Shown here: positions 44,111-57,107 of the stretch, one piece after another
Layout: each line of letters begins with the position of its first letter
Numbering within the stretch: position 1 is the first letter of the stretch
Source: Zantedeschia hybrid cultivar
Lineage: Eukaryota; Streptophyta; Magnoliopsida; Alismatales; Araceae
NCBI GenBank assembly: GCA_030544215.1
Contig: JARZZO010000016.1
Span: 33,378,001-33,442,000 of the forward strand
Reading direction: 5' to 3'
DNA length: 64,000 nucleotides
Position numbers and translations under genes: made by a program
The notes under the pieces: generated by a model
What the model was told of the DNA's origin: nothing
The model's input: only the letters and a program-made list of their open reading frames with translations
Databases searched by the model: none

Positions 44111-46619
44111 GTTAATACAGTCCTTTAGGAGAACTGCCTATGGAAGACTGGGAGGGGGGGAATTCCTTGTATAATGGTATTTAAAGCTAAATACTACCGA
44201 GAGGCACTAAATGGAGCTTTTGCTGACTTGCAGTGTCATTTATGATACTTGAAAATATATCTGTTGGTCTAGGAAGCCAGTGGGGCTGGAGTATCACTGA
44301 ACTATTCTCAGGGGGCTTAACAGATCTTGACAGGACAAACAGGTGAATAATGCAGCTTTATGGAAAGTGCAAACTGCTCCATCCTGATCAAGTTCTTAAG
44401 GTTATTGGAAGGAATCTACAAGTCGAGGACTGTGCCAACTTGTTCTTTTTTCTAACAATAACACAACTAGAGTGGTGTGTGATAAGGTAAGTGTACTATC
44501 CCAAACAACATGGTGACAGAGGATAAGATGGGACATTGTCGGTTTCCATCATTGATAAGGAACTGTGCCAACATGCAGCTTTATCTGAGAGCACTCACAT
44601 TGATAGATAGAGGATAAGATGGGACATTGTCGGTTTCCATCATGCTTTGCAGTTGAAGATGTATTAATTTCTGTTTTTTTAAAGAAATCAGGTGATTACT
44701 AGGGGAGGAAGGTTTTGCTCTGTGAATTCTGGTGCTTTATCCTCCTTGACTGTCGCATAGACCATATAAATGGGGTATAGTGCAAAAATGTATGGGAACA
44801 AGTCCATCAGTATCCATTGCCATTCATAGAATTAGGTATGACTTTTAAGAGAGTTTGTACGTGCATCATTTAGTGACAATCAACAAGGTTACCAGAAACT
44901 GGATTCAGAACTAGAGAGATAGCTACCTGGTTCTGAATCTTCTGATACCAGTTCTTGCCTCAGCTGGAAAGTGGTTGAAAGTATCACCGACTTTGGTGGT
45001 TCCTAGCCTGGGAAGAGGAGGTGAAGAAGAATAGAAGAGGATAGATGCTGGGGGAGGAGGAGAACAAAATGGAGGGAGAAAGGAATAACCAGGTTAGGGG
45101 AGGGTGGCAGCTGTGGCAGTGCAAAAGGGGGAAGAGTCCCCTCCCTCTTCAACCTAACTGCCAGGGAACTCGAGCAGTACAGCACCTATGTGGCAAAAAG
45201 CCAAACTGACATGAAGCAGGTCCATTAATGGGACAATATATGCACATTGTGAAAAAGGCCTTTCTTCAGTTTCTGGCTAGTTCCGAGCCAGAAAACTGCC
45301 AAAATTGAGTGGTTTTAAAGTCATGACCATAATTGCCACAACTCATTCAAAAAGTTACCAGTCTATTAGATTTTCATTGTTATAAAGTTTTTTAGGATTT
45401 CATTTTACGTTTCATGTTCGTGTTATCTTAAGTTTTCCAAGTTTTGTTTTTGTAATAGTCTAAGGGCCTTATTCTTATGTATTTCCTAAAAATGTCCTCA
45501 TCAAACTATTTCCTTTTATGCTTGTACAACCTATGAACTTTTTAACCTTACGCCCTCACCATGTACAAAGGCACAAACTTGTCCATGTTTATCCCCACAT
45601 GTTCCTAGTATATCCTTCAAATATTTGTGAGTTTGTGTCTATGAAAATTGGAAGGGGATTAGATGCCCTTTTCAGGAAATATAAGCATTTAGCACCTTAG
45701 AAGGAAGAATCCCTTTTTGACTGTAAAACCCATGAATGATTATTGAGATCCACCATAGAGAGACTCCAATGGTAGCTTGATTTGATACAATACAAGGAAT
45801 CATACTCGTACTCATCCCTCTTACATGAGTTTCTCTTTTTCCTTACATCATGTTTCCTGCAGATTTGTTACTGTGGGCTTCAATTGCATTAGAAATCTTC
45901 TTTCAAAGCCTAATCTGAGCCTCCACCAATCTTGAAGCAAATTGCATACCTTTATCTTAAATCATTCTTTTCTGAAAACGGCATCCTTTAAACTTTTTAG
46001 AGGAAAAATTGTTGAAAAATTTGTCCCTTAAAAAACAGCATCTTTTAAGCTTTTTAGAGAAAAACATGTTTAAAAAAAATTGGGTTTTTTCACACTGCTT
46101 TTACTGGGTGCCTTCCTGTCAGCCACCATGTATATACCTACATGTCGATTTATGTTTTAAATACCATGTAAGAAGTCATTATTTGCAAGGGCAGCTTCTA
46201 TAGTCCCTCATGTAAATGAGGACTTTGGAAATTGCCATTTTGCAATGCTACATCTGATGTATCTTTTCCAAGATAATTCTGAGTAAGAGTGGGAAGGGGG
46301 AGCATGCTTTCTTCTGATATACCTCTCCCAAGAGAATTCCAATCGGGTGGGAGGAAGGGGGCATATTCCTTCCTTGGGGGGGGGGGGGTGTGAGGAAGGG
46401 GTCTAAGTGTGCACACCACCTTTTCCTGTCCCTTCTTCCACTGGAGGATGGTGACAAACAGGCACTGATTTCTTTGATTGATCCTCCCACACAAAGTGGC
46501 GCGCCTTTGCGGGGGTGGGGAGGTGGGGGAGGAAGGTGCTTGGACATCAGCGTCCTTTGCTGACTTACTAGAAGCTCAGAAATGCAGTGGTATGCTCATT
46601 TCTCTGAGGTCTTGATGCC
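44111..46619. other. Intron 6 sequence, mostly unassigned
   Basis: 44130-44450 may hold a decayed LINE ORF2 piece (plus strand, LWKTGRGG..., FKAKYYREALNGAF). A 35-bp sequence is repeated 91 bp apart (44518-44552 and 44609-44643). 46240-46400 has degenerate repeats and a G-run. No gene found. Confidence 0.4.
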
Positions 46620-47345
46620 AAAAACACATTGCATTGGGGTTTGGTCAAGGAACATGATCTCTTCTCTCTCAGATGAATTATGGACCTTCGATTGGAGAAT
46701 CTGGAGACTTTATGGGTCACCTGACCTCTCTCGATGAAGTCTTGACCTGTGGGATTTGGATAGGCATGGTGATTCTGACTATGGAACCTTTGCTTCCAAT
46801 TTCATTCAACTCTACTTTGAGCTGTGTAGTCGATGTTCTTAAGGGGAGAGCTTGCAGTTAATTCTTGCACCAGGTCCAGTTTCTTTCCTCTTTGATTAAG
46901 GATGGGAGCAGTGGGGAGCTTATGCCATAGGAACCTGCCTATTGGCTGGGGCACCTCAGCTGGCCATAAGGATGTCTACAGCTCTGCCAGTGTGTGTCGG
47001 GAATATGCTCAAGAAGACAAGCTAAAGGAGGTGGTGTTGGGGGATAAAGGGGTGTTTGTAGAGTGATTGGGGGGAGAGTGACCATCACGAGGAAGATGCA
47101 GACGAGGGAGGGGACTACGTGGAAGAGGTGTTTATGGCGCTGGAAAGACTAAGACAGGGGGACAGGGGGAAAGACATGGGGCAGAAGGAGCTAGAGGGTT
47201 AAAGGGGGAAGGTAGTTAAGAAAGGAAATGGGAGGAGGGGAGAGGGAGAAGGATTGGATGGGGAGGAAGTGGAACCCACTATTGTTTAGAACGAGGATTG
47301 TATCATGAAATGTTAAGTATTCGAGGGAGAGTCCGAGAAGAAAAA

Positions 47346-47975
47346 GGAAAGTAGAATCGGATCGGGATTGGAATTGCCCGGTCCTGATCCAATCTAGATC
47401 GGGATCGGATTGGCAAACTTGGCCGATCCAAGGTAAAAGGGCCGATCCTTGGATTGACCTGAAAATTTTAATTGAAAAAATCTGAAAAATGAGAAAAAGA
47501 AAAGAAAAGTTGGAAAGAAACTTAAAAAAAAATGAAAATGACATATGAATAATCAATCTAATGGAATTACATTAATTCGGGTTGCTAGTGGTCAAGTGGG
47601 GGTTCAAGATTAAACATATAACTTAAATAAATGATCAAATTTTTAATGACACAACAATATACAATAGATAACAACAATTAATCCCTTCTATATGAGAAAT
47701 CAAATACATCCCTCAACATTAGATGGATAAATGATAAACGTTCAGGATCTAGGCAGGGGTTTTGAGTTAATATCGGTCCACATTGGACCTGTATTGGACA
47801 AGACGAGCAAGATTGGTGCAATTCATGGCTGATCCAGGCTGATTCAGCTTGATTCTGGCAGATTCGCCAATTCTAAGCTGGTTCTGGTGATTATTATTAT
47901 GTTTTAATGTTCTTTTGGGGGATTGAGATTTCCCCCATGAAATTGGATCGCCACCCATCAATTCCTCGAACCATG
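47346..47975. mobile_element. Non-autonomous hAT-like insertion(s), GATCGG-rich
   Basis: It separates two parts of the LINE-6 endonuclease that are contiguous in related LINEs (AGGAAAGTAG ... GTGGTGAAGGAGATG). The left 110 bp are packed with GATCGGGATTGG and GGCCGATCC motifs like the hAT-A ends, and the right part has GGCTGATCCAGGCTGATTC motifs. The exact ends and duplication are unresolved; two nested elements are possible. Confidence 0.55.
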
Positions 47976-48871
47976 GAGAATAAGAGTGGTGAAGGAGATG
48001 TTGCAAATATGCAAAATTTTATGTTTTATGATTGCAGGAGGCCAAATGTGGTGTTATGTAGGAGGAATTGGTTATAGAGGTGGAAAGAACTAGATTGAAG
48101 AGAGGAGTGGTACAACTGCAGAAGAAGGTTAATGGGGTGTCTTGACTAAATAGAATGAGTTCATAGTGTGTGAAGTTCTGGGGTACTGGAAAGTGGGTGG
48201 ACATGTAGTCATTCTGACATTTCAAGATGTAGAGGATGGCTTTGTTTGGGACTGTATTGCCATATATGGCCCTCTACCTAGGGATGAAGGAGGATGCTCT
48301 AGGAAGGTCTTATTTCATTTACTTCATCAAGGTGTGATTGTGTGGGTAGGCCATGGTGTTTTTGGTGGCAACTTCAGTTTTGTGTCTTCTAGTTATGAGC
48401 ATGGTTCAATTCAAGGGAACCCTATCCATCTCTATGCTGGACAGACTCTTATGTGGATTTAGGGGGACATTTCGCTATGCTGGTGATGGAGTTCTTGGTG
48501 AGGCCGCTGTGTGATCACAAGCACATTGGACTGAGAACTAATGGAAGAATGAGGTAGAAGCTGATCTTAAAATTGGAAAGATTCTGGCTTAGAAAGGAGG
48601 ATTTCAATCAGGTTGTCAGAGAGGCACAAACAAAGATCACTTGACTACTTAACAGGTGTCTTCTATGGCCAAGCTCACAAGGAAGCTGCAGAACCTAAGA
48701 CAGATTGTTAGGTGAGTAAGGGATAGGGTTTCTGGGGAAGAGGTGGATAAGTGGAGGAGGAGACAGAAGTTCATGACAGAATATGATGACATCCTACTCA
48801 ACTCAAGGAAGAGACTTATCAGAACTAGAGGGTGAAGGATTGATGGGTGAGCAAAGGAGATATGAATACAG

Positions 48872-49057
48872 TGTACTTCCATAGGGTGGCCTCAAGCAGT
48901 AGAAGAATAAATCTCATTGGATATTTGAACAATAGTGACCGGCTACTATCTGGAGACTAGGTCTTGTACTTCCATAGGGTGGCCTCAAGCAGTAGAAGAA
49001 TAAATCTCATTGGATATTTGAAGAATAGTGACCGGCTACTATCTGGAGACTAGGTCA
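48872..49057 (+). repeat. 93-bp tandem duplication in LINE-6 ORF2
   Basis: TGTACTTCCATAGGGTGGCC...GGAGACTAGGTC occurs twice, 93 bp apart (31 codons, frame-preserving), with a single visible difference (AACAATAG versus AAGAATAG). It is therefore recent relative to the age of the LINE. Confidence 0.92.
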
Positions 49058-50189
49058 TTAGAAGGGACATGATAGAGTTATATCTTTATACCAAGGAGGA
49101 TAGGAGGTGGTTTTTGATTGCACAGCACAGGATTTACTTCCCAGGCTAAAAACTTGGTGAGGATATTTACCATAGAGTGATAGAGGTACTGAGGAAGGTT
49201 ATCTTTCATTTGGTTGGGACAAGGGCACAAGGCTCTGATATCAGATGGTTTTCTGTCGTGTAATTCCACTAATTTTGGGAACTTATGAAGGATGATCTCT
49301 TTATTGCTATCCAGGATTTTCAGGAGGGAATGGCTCACTTAGAGGATTGAACAAGACCTTTTTGTTCTCATACGAGAAAAGGAAAGTACTAATTGTTCAC
49401 ATGACTTTAGACCCATTAGTCTTTTTGATAGAATCTACAACATTACGATTAAAATGCTTGCAACTAGTTTGGAGACAGTGATGGAGACTTTAGTGTGTTG
49501 GAATTAGATTGGCTTTATTATTAAATGGAGACAAATTTAGAAAAATTTCTTGGTGGCTCATAAATGCATCTATACTATGAAACATAAACATAAGAAGGGA
49601 CTAGCAGTCAAATTAGACTTTAAAAAGGCTTATGATAGAGTCATAAGGGATTGCCTTTCAGAGGTTTTGGTGCAGGTGGCTTTTGCTGATGGATGGGAGA
49701 TCAGATTAGGGCATGTATTACTTCAACTAGTTTCTCAGTCATGTTTAGCAGTCATGTGACTGGCCTATTCCATAGAGGGAGGGGGTAGATCTGATGTCCT
49801 CTGTATTTTTTATTTCACTAGTGATGAGTTTAATATGGGTCAGAGCAGAGAGTGCATAGTTTATTTTCTCTACTTATGAACGTGGATTTCGGGTTAAACG
49901 TATCTAACATGCTGACGACACTGTCCTCATTGTGATAAAGGAGTAGCTGTTTTTTATGAGGCAGCCACGGTTTGTCAGAGGAGGTGACAAATTTGTGGGT
50001 GAACTACAATAAGAGCCTAGTTATAGGTGTTAACCTGGAGCAGCTAGGATGAACAAAGTAGCTCGGACCTTGGGTTGCAAAGTGGGATGCTTTCCTATCA
50101 TTTAGGGCTTCCTCTTTCAGGGGGTGCTATACATGCCAGAGATCGAGAGGGTCTAATACAAAGGTTGGAGCGAAGGCTGGTTGGCTAGA

Positions 50190-52310
50190 CTACTTGCATA
50201 TAGTTGAAAGAGGCAATCAATCTTTCTTTATTCCCATGACAAGTACACCTATATATAGAGGAAAAGTACAGAGTTAAGTTGTACCCCCGGAACGATATAA
50301 GAAATAAATAAACATAAAAATATCACTGCTTCTAATGCTCCCCCTCTTTATTTTAGTAAAATTGGGAGTACAATCCATTTTTTCTTAGAAAACAAAAAAG
50401 CTCCCCCTCAAGTCAGGCATGGGAACCAGAGAAAATATCACACATGCCCAGCTTGTTATATAGAAAAGAGAAGCGGGGAAAAGAAAGAGCTTTAGTAAAC
50501 AAATCAATCAACTGATCTTTGGACATAGTAAATGGAGTAGCTATCTCTTGTGACACCATAGCATCCCAAGCGATCCACTTCTATGTGTTTTGTTCGCTCA
50601 TGAAAAATAGGATTATTGGCAATGTGATGGTTGGCTGGTTATCACAATGCATCACCATGGGACCAAAGTGGGTGTGTGCCATAGCCCGGTATTCTGCCTT
50701 TGCACTTGGTCTGGACACCGCATTCTGTTTCTTACTCTTTCAGGTCAAGATTGCCTCCCACATAAGTACAATATCCTGAAGTGGACCACCTATCACTGAT
50801 TGACCCAGCATAGTCAGCATCAGAGTAGGCTACAAGCTGCATATGTCCTTTTGAAGTGTAGAGCATCCCCTTTCCTGGAGCATTCTTAATATAGTGGAGA
50901 ATCCTCATAACTGCATCCTAATGGCACTGCTTTGGCTGCTGCATAAACTGGTTGCCCCCCCCCCCCCCCCCCCCCCACAACAACATAAGGGATATCTGGT
51001 CTAGTAACAGCTAAGTAGATCAACTTGCCTACCATTCTTCTATATCTGGTCACATCAGAGACCTGTGGACTATCATCAGACCGTAACTCAGACTGAGTAG
51101 ACATGTATCTGTTGGTTTGCGTCCAAGAAGGCCTATTTCCTCAAGAAGATCTAAGGCATGTTTCCTTTGAGACCGAGACATACCTTCTGAGCTGTAGACA
51201 ATTTCTATCCCAAGGAAATACTTTGGTCGACCTAGATCTTTGGTAAGAAATTGCTGCTCCAAATCTGTATCACTACCAGTGAGAAGCATATCATTAACAT
51301 ATACAGTAGAACTAGCAGATGAATGTTTGATGGACACTGAATGATCAGCTTAGCTATGCCTTAGACCAACATTGAAAAAAATACTACTGAATTTATCAAA
51401 CCATGCACGTGGACTTTGTTTTAGACCATAGATAGCCTTTCTTATCTTACAAATCTTTCTTGTCTTCCCCTAAGCAACATACTCAAAAGGTTGCTCCATA
51501 TACACCTTTTCTTGAATATCAATAAAGAAAGGCATTGTTAGCATCCATCTGAAACATAGTCTACCCTTGGGTCACTGCCACCGAGAACAAGACCCTTACA
51601 GAATTCATGCAAGCCACTGGAGAAAAAGTCTCAAAATAATCAACCCCATGAGTTTGAGTGTATCCTTTAGCAACTAAACAAGCCTTATATTTTATCCATT
51701 GTGCCATCAGGAAGAAACTTCACTGTGAAGGCCCATTAACATGCCATTGGATGTACTCTAGCAGGCCAAGTGACCAAATCCCAGGTCCCCCTGGAAATAA
51801 GAGCTGACATCTCCTAATCTATAGTTGCTTTCCACTTAGGGTGAGAGAGTACTTCCTAGTAAGAGTTGGGAATATGTATGGTAGAGATATATAAGGCAAA
51901 ATGTTTGAAGGAAGGACTCAGCTGACTGATATAACTAACATAGTGGGCAACAAGATGATAAAGTACACTGTCTTTTGTCCTTGCACAAGGTGATAGGAAT
52001 GCCTGAGTCATCAATCTGAGTAGGAGAGGGTTCAATACTAGGAATGGATAAAGTGGTTCCCGATGCATCAATTATAAGTGGTTCAAGAGGCGGTTGTGGA
52101 TTAGTCCCTTTAGCCTATGAAGATAACAGTGGTGGAACAGTCGATGGCTGTTCCCTCGGACGTCGATGATACTAGTTGATGACCTTAGAAGGGTGCACAT
52201 CAACGGTGGTAGACTGCTGTTCATCTTGGCTTAGCTGAGTCACCATCTTGGTGCTTTTAGTACATTTTTTTGGGAGCTTCACTCTTATACTCTTGTATAC
52301 ATGGAATTCC
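50190..52310 (-). mobile_element. Copia retrotransposon 3' half, antisense
   Basis: The minus strand carries a decayed RT N-terminus (about 51730-51420: AKGYTQTHGVDYFETFSPVA), an RT active-site segment (51337-51050: VYVNDMLLTGSD, where the usual YVDD has become YVND, then KDLGRPKYFLGIEIVYSSEG) and the start of RNase H (51104-50886: DVTRYRRMVGKLIYLAVTRP). A C-run at 50955-50976 breaks the frame. The 50195-50480 portion is LTR or 3' UTR-like (CTCCCCCTCAAG). No gag, protease or integrase. Confidence 0.8.
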
Positions 52311-52640
52311 TAATCGGATTGGTGCCCAGGATTGGCCGGTCTTGATTTCGATCTGATCCGATCCAGATCGGCCAATCCTAGCTGATCCAAGGGAAGAAAC
52401 TAAAGAATAGTTAAAAATGGAAAACAATCAGAAAAAAACAACCAATCCCCGGATCGGCCAATTCCAATCTCGATTTTGATGCGATCTGGATCGGGTGGTT
52501 TAGCGGTTCCTGTCTGATCTGGCGATCCAGGCCGATTCTGGTCGATTTTCTTTTTATTTTTATTTTTTGGGGTATTTAACCCACTAGAATCAGATCGGCT
52601 AGTGCGGATCCCGATTTGGATTGGTCCATGCTTGTACATC
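52311..52640. mobile_element. GATCGG-rich non-autonomous hAT-like fragment
   Basis: It starts near TGGAATTCCTAATCGGATTGG, similar to the hAT-A terminal sequence, and is dense in GATCGGCCAAT and CGATCTGGATCGG motifs on both arms around an AT-rich centre. No coding capacity. Exact ends and duplication not determined. Confidence 0.5.
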
Positions 52641-52689
52641 CCTTTACTTTTCTCTTTAATGCATACACATGGTACTATCCACATTAAAA

Positions 52690-53280
52690 AAGGGTAAGCT
52701 TATCGTCTTGTGTAGAGACACTAGATCAGGTGGGCAGAAGGAATTCCAACTTGGGAAGATTCATTCTTCTAACCCAATAGGGGGGATAAGTGCCAATGGA
52801 GATGGGAAAGAGATGGAAGATTTATGGTGAAATCTTTATCCAGGATGATAGCTGAAGGGGGCTTGCTGCCATTTTTTCAGCCCAGTTTAGAGCCTATGCA
52901 GCCCACCGAAAGTTAATTTTGAATGTAGGGAGTCTCTGGTGCTCGTTTCCAGATATGCGATTACCTTGCCTACTTCATGGATGGTATTAGAACTACTTGT
53001 TGCGTGAGGGGAATGAAAAACATCTGCCCTACATCTTACTGCAATGCCTTTTTCTCAGACTATACAGAGCTATATTTTAATGGGTTGCGTTAGTATGGAT
53101 CCCTGCTTTGGAATTGTGCAGGATTTGATGGTGGGGTGGAACAAATCTTGGAGAATCAAGTTGGACTTGGTCAATGATGCTTCATGCGGCTGCTTGAGCT
53201 TTGTGTGGGGAGAGGAACTGTTATATCTTCTAAAGCAAGTGATGGGGACACCTGAGCCCGAGCCAAGCCCAATATGATCC
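52690..53280 (+). mobile_element. Probable LINE ORF2 3' fragment
   Basis: A degenerate frame around 52880-53240 (VRGMKNICPTSYCNAFFSDY and downstream) recalls the zinc-binding RVT region. It could be the continuation of LINE-6 beyond the Copia insertion. Weak. Confidence 0.35.
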
Positions 53281-53828
53281 TGCACGGGTGTACCATCGAT
53301 GGAGACAAGCTAAACCGAGTCCGATCCTGACCTCATGCTCAGAGATGATTGCTATTTTGAGTACTATGTTGTCAGTTTCGTTCCTATTTAACAATTGCTA
53401 TTGAGAGTAGTTTCTTTTATTTGTTTTACGTCTTCTATTTAGCAGATTCAAAAGTAGAGATGCTTATAACACTAACATTCGGCTTCCTTTGTTTCCTTAT
53501 GCCCCATTCTAGACACTGAGTGACTGTGTTGCCTTAAGGCACGTGTATGCCCTACCCATCACCTGTGCCACGTGCCCACCGCTGTTGCCTCTAGTCCGAT
53601 CCCATGCATGCTACACCTGCACTCCAACCATCTGCCTCTTTGTGCTCACGAGATCCTAACCCCGTGCCTCGCGCCACACATCTATCCGCCGCCTCTACCG
53701 TACGCACATGCGCATCTGGTGCCCATCCCCAGGCACATTTGTCATCTACAGCTGGCTGTCTCCAGTGTGCTCATGCATGCCTATAGCCGCACCAGAGTTG
53801 GATCTCTCATCCAGTGTCATCTCGCTGC
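53281..53828. other. Unassigned sequence left of hAT-B
   Basis: Includes a C-rich, CA-rich stretch (53540-53830) whose overlapping open frames have no recognisable domain. Confidence 0.4.
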
Positions 53829-54397
53829 ACATCCATCTATGTAGTCAGAGGCGTGAGGCGACTGAGGCGACCAGGAGATTGCCTGAGCCTCAAACGTTTA
53901 GGCGATGGCCTAGGTGTTTGAGGCGATATTTAAAAAAATATACATAAATAATTCACATATTTATATGAAATGTCAAAAACACAAATAAATTCATACAAAA
54001 TGGCATATTCATCCACTCAAATTATCAAATATAACCAAATAATTTTAAATCAAGTTAATTGAAATAAAATTTAATCAATCAAAGATGTAATAAACAAATT
54101 CATGAAAATTTTCTACGAATTAAACCCACCATAATGAAAATTTATCAACGGAGTGCTAAACAAACACAATATAAATGTACAAATGTAAGCTAAATAAGTC
54201 TATTACAACATTCAAATGTTCCTTAAGAAAATAAGTAGACAGCATGTCCAAATAAGGCTAACAAGCCTATGAATACATTCCTCTCTTAAGCCTTACTCAT
54301 TCATCACTCTTAGAATCCTCATCTTACTCAAGTGGAAGTTCACCCTTAGACTCCTCTGTTGTATCATCAGACCCAACTTCAAGCTCATCAATAGAGT

Positions 54398-54721
54398 CTA
54401 ATGTGGAACTTGTTGCAGCCACTTTCCTCCCTTAAACAATGTTTTCTTTGATGTTGACCTTGTATGTGGACCTTCTTCACCAATCCCTGCAGTAATCTCA
54501 ACATCTAACCGTGTGAGGTCCTCATCCTTATGTACAACATCTTCATTATCATGGGAACGTGCTATCCACTCATTGCAATCATCAATATCTTCTAAACTTA
54601 TAGGGTCAAGCTTAGTTTGTTGGAAACATAAAAAGCGATTTCGAAGGCGTTGGTTGTATTGCACAAACGCCAGATCATTTAGCTTATTTTGCTCCAACCT
54701 ATTCCTTTTCTTAGTGTGCAC
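54398..54721 (-). pseudogene. hAT-B transposase C-terminus
   Basis: 107 codons starting HTKKRNRLEQNKLNDLAFVQ, which is the end of the hAT dimerisation domain, followed by an acidic linker. The preceding part of the domain (SSSCERNW-like, minus strand at about 54840-54800) lies across a short intron-like gap. Confidence 0.75.
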
Positions 54722-55378
54722 CTAAAAAGATATTATTCTTATATTAAATAGAATAAAAAATAAGCATAAGATGTGTTATTCAATGAAAGTTAGTAAACAT
54801 CTAACCTGCCCAAATGTAATCCAATTGCGTTCACAGCTAGATGCACTACAAGTGAGGCTCAAGATGTGAATGGCCATCCTTTGGAGATTAGGGGTTTTAC
54901 TCTCAAAATCTACCAATCAATTACCTACATAAAACATCCAAATAGTATTTAATTTTCACATCAGAAAGAAGTTAATGAATAAATGTAGTAGTCAATATCG
55001 AATTACACTAGGATTAGATGTAGTACATTGTCTTATGACATTTCTCTCCTAAAGGAGCCTATAGCATTCCTATAACATACCCATTCCTTGGCAATCTCAT
55101 CTTGTACCTTAAGATCAGGAACTAACTTCTCAATGCAATCATATAGTCCTTGCTTCACTTCACCATTAGAATCAATCCCTAGATTTGCATAATAAAATTG
55201 AGGGTTAAAGTAGTATCTGGTTGCATGTAAAGGATGATGAAGCTGAAAATCCCATCTTCTATCAATGATCTCCTAAAGTGGACCATACCTGGCCACCTTT
55301 CCATCCAGAGCATTCTTGATACTTTCCTCGGCACGTTCCATGGCTTCCTAAATATAACCCATTAACGGCTTCTCTCCA

Positions 55379-55813
55379 TCAACCAACCGCAAAACCATGA
55401 CAAGGGGCTTGAACGTCTTCAGTGCATAAACAACTCCCTTCCAAAGCTGAATCTTCAAAATTGTATCTTGTGCTTTCTTTCCTTGCACTTTTTCGTACCC
55501 ACTTATTATTGGTTGTCCGTTCAATAGATGTAAATATTCTTCTCAAATCATCTTTGCAATCCAGCAAATTTTGCAGATTCAAATAATTGGTGGCAAAGCG
55601 GGTCACAGTTGCACGGAAAAGATTCTTTTCGTTTGTATGCTTCTTCATCATAGCAAGCACCCTCACATGTGCATAAATAAATGTAGTAACCATCCTTGCC
55701 CTCCGAATGGTAGACTTGATTGGAGACGCCATGGAAATGCCCTCCAATATAAAGTCTAGGCAATGGACAGCACATGGTGTCCAAAATAAATGAGGGTGGG
55801 CTGCCATCAACAT
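55379..55813 (-). pseudogene. hAT-B transposase central part
   Basis: 144 codons with FWTPCAVHCLDFILEGISMA, ARMVTTFIYAHVRVLAMMKK and TVTRFATNYLNLQNLLDCKD, typical of plant hAT DUF659 proteins. Frame lost after about residue 110. The upstream motif CDG(W/T) is altered (a TAG-containing stretch near 56030). Confidence 0.8.
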
Positions 55814-57029
55814 TTTCCTTGTAGCAACATGGCTTGCTTCATTATATGTGACGACCTATATCATGTTATGTACACCAACCTTTATAACTATCTTGTTCAA
55901 TAAGTCAGCTAACAACTTTGCATCTTTGACATACTGTGAATCTGTGATGCATCAATAGACCTCAAGAACACAGTTCTAGTAGGTGAATTGGCTAAAAAAT
56001 TGATCAAAGTATGGCCTTTCCCATTTGTCTATGCATCAGACATGATAGTACAACCAAAACTTCACCCAATTGGCCTTTTGCGTATCTACCAATTCGTGAG
56101 TCTTTTGAATCTCCTTTTGGAGAAGGGTCTGACGAAATCCCCAGGCCGAATTGTCCTATAGCTTCCAACATTATTTGGAAACCATTTAGGCGCACGGTAT
56201 TGAATGGGATTCAGCTTGGTACGTCCACCTACTTATGTATTGGATGACTCTTTCTCGTGCTTCCTTCTCATGCTTCTTGTCCTTGATAGATTTGCCCTTT
56301 TGAATCTTTAGGATTTGGTGTGCAAAATCTATCTAATGGACCTCTCATTCGAGGAGGCTTTGCAAGCACATCATCTAGATGATTCACCTTAAAGGATGAA
56401 TCTTTGGAAGCCGAATCTCTAATAATATCATCTCCGCTTTCTGCTTCCCTAACCATGCATTTTTTCTCAATTCTTGCTCATTTTGATTGCTCCATGTGTT
56501 GCTTTATTTCTTCTTTCACCTCTGATGTAACCTTCAAACAAGTTGTTACATTTGTAGATGTCCTTGCTATATGTTGTTTGAGATGATGAATCTCTCCTTT
56601 GCAATCCTTCTGACAAAATTACATTTAACCCAATCCCTATTGGTTGGATTTACCAATGTTCCGTATTTCCACCCCAGGTTCTTTAAGGCCACATTTTCCT
56701 TACTTCAGTGGACCCTTGATTAGATGAGTGGGAAGAACCGCCCGTCAGTGCAGACATCTTAAACAATGACAATAGCAAAAATAAATACATTATTGACATG
56801 TTAAACAAATAACAATAGCAAATATAAATACATAGTACACATTATTACGTTCATGTAACACATAGGGTGGTATTACTAAAAGAAATATAAAAAAGATAAG
56901 CTTTTGAAAAAGCTTGGGCCTTTGCTGCCTATGCCCTTGTCTATCCACCTATTCCAAGCTTAATTTTCTACAATCCACCTACAAAGAGTGAGAGGAGAGA
57001 TAGACATTAGACATAAAGAATATTAGCAT

Positions 57030-57066
57030 ATAGATAGAGAGAAGGCTTCAGCCCTCTTCTCTTCAA

Positions 57067-57107
<41 letters not shown>

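Larger units (their letters stand above)
46620..50185 (+). mobile_element. L1-type LINE, decayed (LINE-6)
   Basis: It resembles LINE-2. The ORF1-like region at 46673-47200 is followed by an endonuclease start near 47290 that is interrupted by a GATCGG-type insertion (about 47346-47975). EN resumes by about 48060-48280 (DVEDGFVWDCIAIYGPLPR). RT includes LDFKKAYDRVIRDCLSEV (49615) and HADD (49908-49919). A 93-bp duplication lies at 48872-49057. Many stops; it ends where the Copia piece begins. Confidence 0.75.

Noticed and set aside
50955..50976. Poly-C run as a biological feature
   Set aside because: It sits in the Copia RNase H frame. Such long homopolymers are often sequencing or assembly artefacts, so no function is proposed.
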